DNA from: Faecalibacillus faecis
Lineage (GTDB): Bacteria > Bacillota_I > Bacilli_A > Erysipelotrichales > Coprobacillaceae
Reading direction: 5' to 3'
Length of the DNA stretch: 32,767 nt
Assembly (NCBI RefSeq): GCF_003024675.1
Contig: NZ_PYLP01000020.1
Location: 1-32,767, forward strand
Positions 31,791-32,767 of this stretch are shown in pieces. Numbering within the stretch: position 1 is the first letter of the stretch; each line of letters opens with the position of its first letter. The notes under the pieces were generated by a model. It saw only the letters and a program-made list of their open reading frames with translations, searched no databases and was not told the DNA's origin. Position numbers and translations under genes: made by a program.

Positions 31791-32210
31791 TTAAATGTTA
31801 TCCCTAAATTCTTTATTTATAAGATCACTAAATGTGACTTTTTCTAATTGATGTATCATATCATTTTGTAGGCTTTCTAATATTTTACGAATAGCACATG
31901 AATCTTGACAGTTTTTTGAACACGTACCATTTGTCTCTAAACATTTATTAAAAGACATGGTTGTTTCCGTCGCTAAAATAACATCTAACAAAGTGATTGA
32001 TTTTGGCTTTTTAGCTAGACGATAGCCACCTTTTACACCTTCGATTGCATAAATTATTTTTTTATTCTTTAAATTTTTAATAATTTTAGGAATATAATTC
32101 ATAGGTATTTGAAGCTCATTGGATAATTGTGAAGTTGTTACTACATCTCCCTTTTGTGATAAATAAGTCACAATTCTAAGAGCGTAATCTGTAGTCATTG
32201 TAAATTGCAT
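31791..32210 (-). CDS. Rrf2-family transcriptional regulator with four cysteines
   Basis: 139 residues. The N-terminal winged helix-turn-helix reads MTTDYALRIVTYLSQKGD, VTTSQLSNELQIPMNYIPKI and the wing GVKGGYRLAKKP, classic for Rrf2 proteins. The cysteine region C90, C97, C101 and C105 (CLETNGTCSKNCQDSC) lies where IscR, NsrR and relatives bind an Fe-S cluster, so it probably senses iron-sulfur status, oxygen or nitric oxide, or redox state. No clear ribosome site marks the start; ATG 32210 gives MQFTMTTDYAL, and ATG 32198 is also possible. The stop is 14 bases before the large surface protein on the same strand, so the two are most likely co-transcribed and the regulator may autoregulate the pair. 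Confidence 0.88.
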   Translation of the reverse strand: MQFTMTTDYALRIVTYLSQKGDVVTTSQLSNELQIPMNYIPKIIKNLKNKKIIYAIEGVKGGYRLAKKPKSITLLDVILATETTMSFNKCLETNGTCSKNCQDSCAIRKILESLQNDMIHQLEKVTFSDLINKEFRDNI

Positions 32211-32468
32211 AATTGTTACCGAATATATTTTTCCTTTTCCGTTAAAGTATTCCTGCAACAATTATCTTTCTAGTTTTTAACCAAATCGTTATTTGTATGC
32301 TGGTTTTATCTCTTATTTATATAACTAAACTTGGATAAATAAGATCTTATTTTAACTAAGATTATTATAGATTTTTAGGCTTTTTTATATAATGGACAAA
32401 ATAGGAAAAACTTTAATGATATTATTGTCAATTTCGTGCCATAAAAAAACTAGAGATAAAATCTCTAG
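32211..32468. other. Upstream region of the Rrf2 gene, with a 16-bp palindrome
   Basis: No gene is seen. It contains a perfect 16-bp palindrome AAATAAGATCTTATTT at 32337-32352, with further TAAGAT/ATCTTA copies beside it (32344-32362), a possible regulator site about 130 bases before the Rrf2 start. I cannot assign -35 and -10 boxes with confidence because the whole stretch is AT-rich. Confidence 0.4.
32443..32468 (-). terminator. Terminator whose gene was cut off by the IS insertion
   Basis: A perfect 8-bp stem CTAGAGAT/ATCTCTAG with a 3-base loop, and a run of seven Ts on the minus strand (32443-32449 as As on plus). It faces left, so it should end a gene that lay to the right. Instead the IS1634-like copy starts at the next base, 32469, so that gene is now beyond the element. 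Confidence 0.8.
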
Positions 32469-32474
32469 CAATGG

Positions 32475-32505
32475 CATGAACTTAAGATATAATCTTAGGT
32501 TCATG
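32475..32505 (+). terminator. Inward-facing terminator hairpin in IS1634-like leader (right copy)
   Basis: Same 14-bp stem with one wobble pair and 3-base loop as at 263-293, followed by a T-rich run at 32506-32518, before the transposase start at 32635. Confidence 0.75.
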
Positions 32506-32634
32506 TCTTTTTATTTTTATCCTTTTTTTATAATAGTATCTCGTATTTCTTTTTATGTAGTATAGGGTATATAATCTTATTACTTTTAATTTAAATATAT
32601 TTATTATATATTTGTAGTATAGGATGGTGATGTT

Positions 32635-32767
32635 ATGTTTGTAAAAGTTGTAAAAAATAATAGAGGTCGTCCAAATACCTCTTTTATCTCAATTGTTGAA
32701 TCTTATCGTGAAGATGGAAAGGTTAAACATCGTACAATCAGAAATCTTGGACTTTTTGATGACGATC
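32635..32767 (+). CDS. IS1634-like transposase, N-terminal fragment (right copy)
   Basis: The first 44 codons, identical in sequence to the left-end fragment, running off the window with no stop. It starts at ATG 32635 after AGGATGGTGATGTT. The residues SFISIVESYREDGKVKHRT followed by IRNLG are typical of the N-terminus of IS1634-like DDE transposases; the catalytic domain is not included. The gene is cut by the window edge at exactly the same base as the left copy, which points to an assembly break in a multicopy element rather than to a biological truncation. Confidence 0.75.
   Translation, partial: MFVKVVKNNRGRPNTSFISIVESYREDGKVKHRTIRNLGLFDDD

Larger units (their letters stand above)
32469..32767 (+). 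mobile_element. IS1634-like insertion sequence, 5' end only (right copy)
   Basis: Exact reverse complement of 1-299. It reads rightward out of the window: leader, inward-facing terminator hairpin, then the transposase start at 32635. Its outer edge abuts the stem-loop at 32450-32468 with no intervening base. The 3' end is beyond the window. Confidence 0.85.

Noticed and set aside
1-32767. The window as a 32-kb composite transposon bounded by inverted IS copies
   Set aside because: The interior is mostly core metabolism (fatty acid, pyrimidine, glycogen, tRNA) in normal operons, and both ends stop mid-gene at the same base. An assembly break at a repeat explains this more simply.

Overview
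This is low-GC, Gram-positive-type DNA: AT-rich codon use, AAGGAGG-type ribosome binding sites, frequent hairpin-plus-T-run terminators and CcpA-type cre sites. The gene set includes a FabK-dependent type II fatty acid operon, pyrB-pyrI with a PurF-like neighbour, glycogen enzymes, ATP-dependent PEP carboxykinase, a two-cluster ferredoxin, and a surface protein with a KTGD-type tail. It suggests an anaerobic gut Firmicute, and I lean towards the Erysipelotrichia/Coprobacillaceae. The taxon is an inference and cannot be fixed from this window. The first 299 and last 299 bases are exact inverted copies of each other. Both stop at the same base inside an IS1634-like transposase gene, so the window looks like one complete assembly contig that breaks in two copies of a repeated insertion sequence.

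Layout. 1-2008: 5' end of an IS1634-like element, a 56-residue ferredoxin gene, then a complete 1,414-bp IS1202/ISTde1-like element with 18-bp target duplications. 2002-5560: a histidine phosphatase gene, divergent from a PurF-like gene, pyrB-pyrI and a tRNA-Thr(CGU). 5590-6233: decayed remnants of AAA-ATPase-like/PD-(D/E)XK genes. 6244-17112: all on the minus strand, acpP followed by an eleven-gene operon accB-accC-accD-accA-fabH-fabK-(fabK-like)-fabD-fabG-fabF-fabZ, a terminator, then birA. This makes malonyl-CoA, loads malonyl-ACP, and runs the elongation cycle; BirA biotinylates AccB. 17262-19932: a glycosyltransferase/GtrA fusion, an orphan RelB-type antitoxin and a YeiH-family exporter. 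20090-27840: glgP, glgB, a PucR-family regulator and pckA, a carbon-storage and gluconeogenesis block with two cre sites. 27877-32210: an Rrf2-family regulator followed 14 bases later by a 1,299-residue surface protein. 32469-32767: 5' end of the second IS1634-like copy.

The observations most worth following up are: both IS1634-like copies abut the base of a different stem-loop to the exact base; a 13-bp palindrome TTTGAAnTTCAAA recurs three times at the two fatty acid promoters; the PurF-like protein next to pyrBI has glycine where the catalytic cysteine should be; the second FabK-like protein carries a four-cysteine cluster; a strong terminator sits alone in the pucR-pckA gap; and an Rrf2 regulator with four cysteines leads a surface-protein operon. 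I did not see a clearly new multi-gene system such as a defence island or CRISPR.
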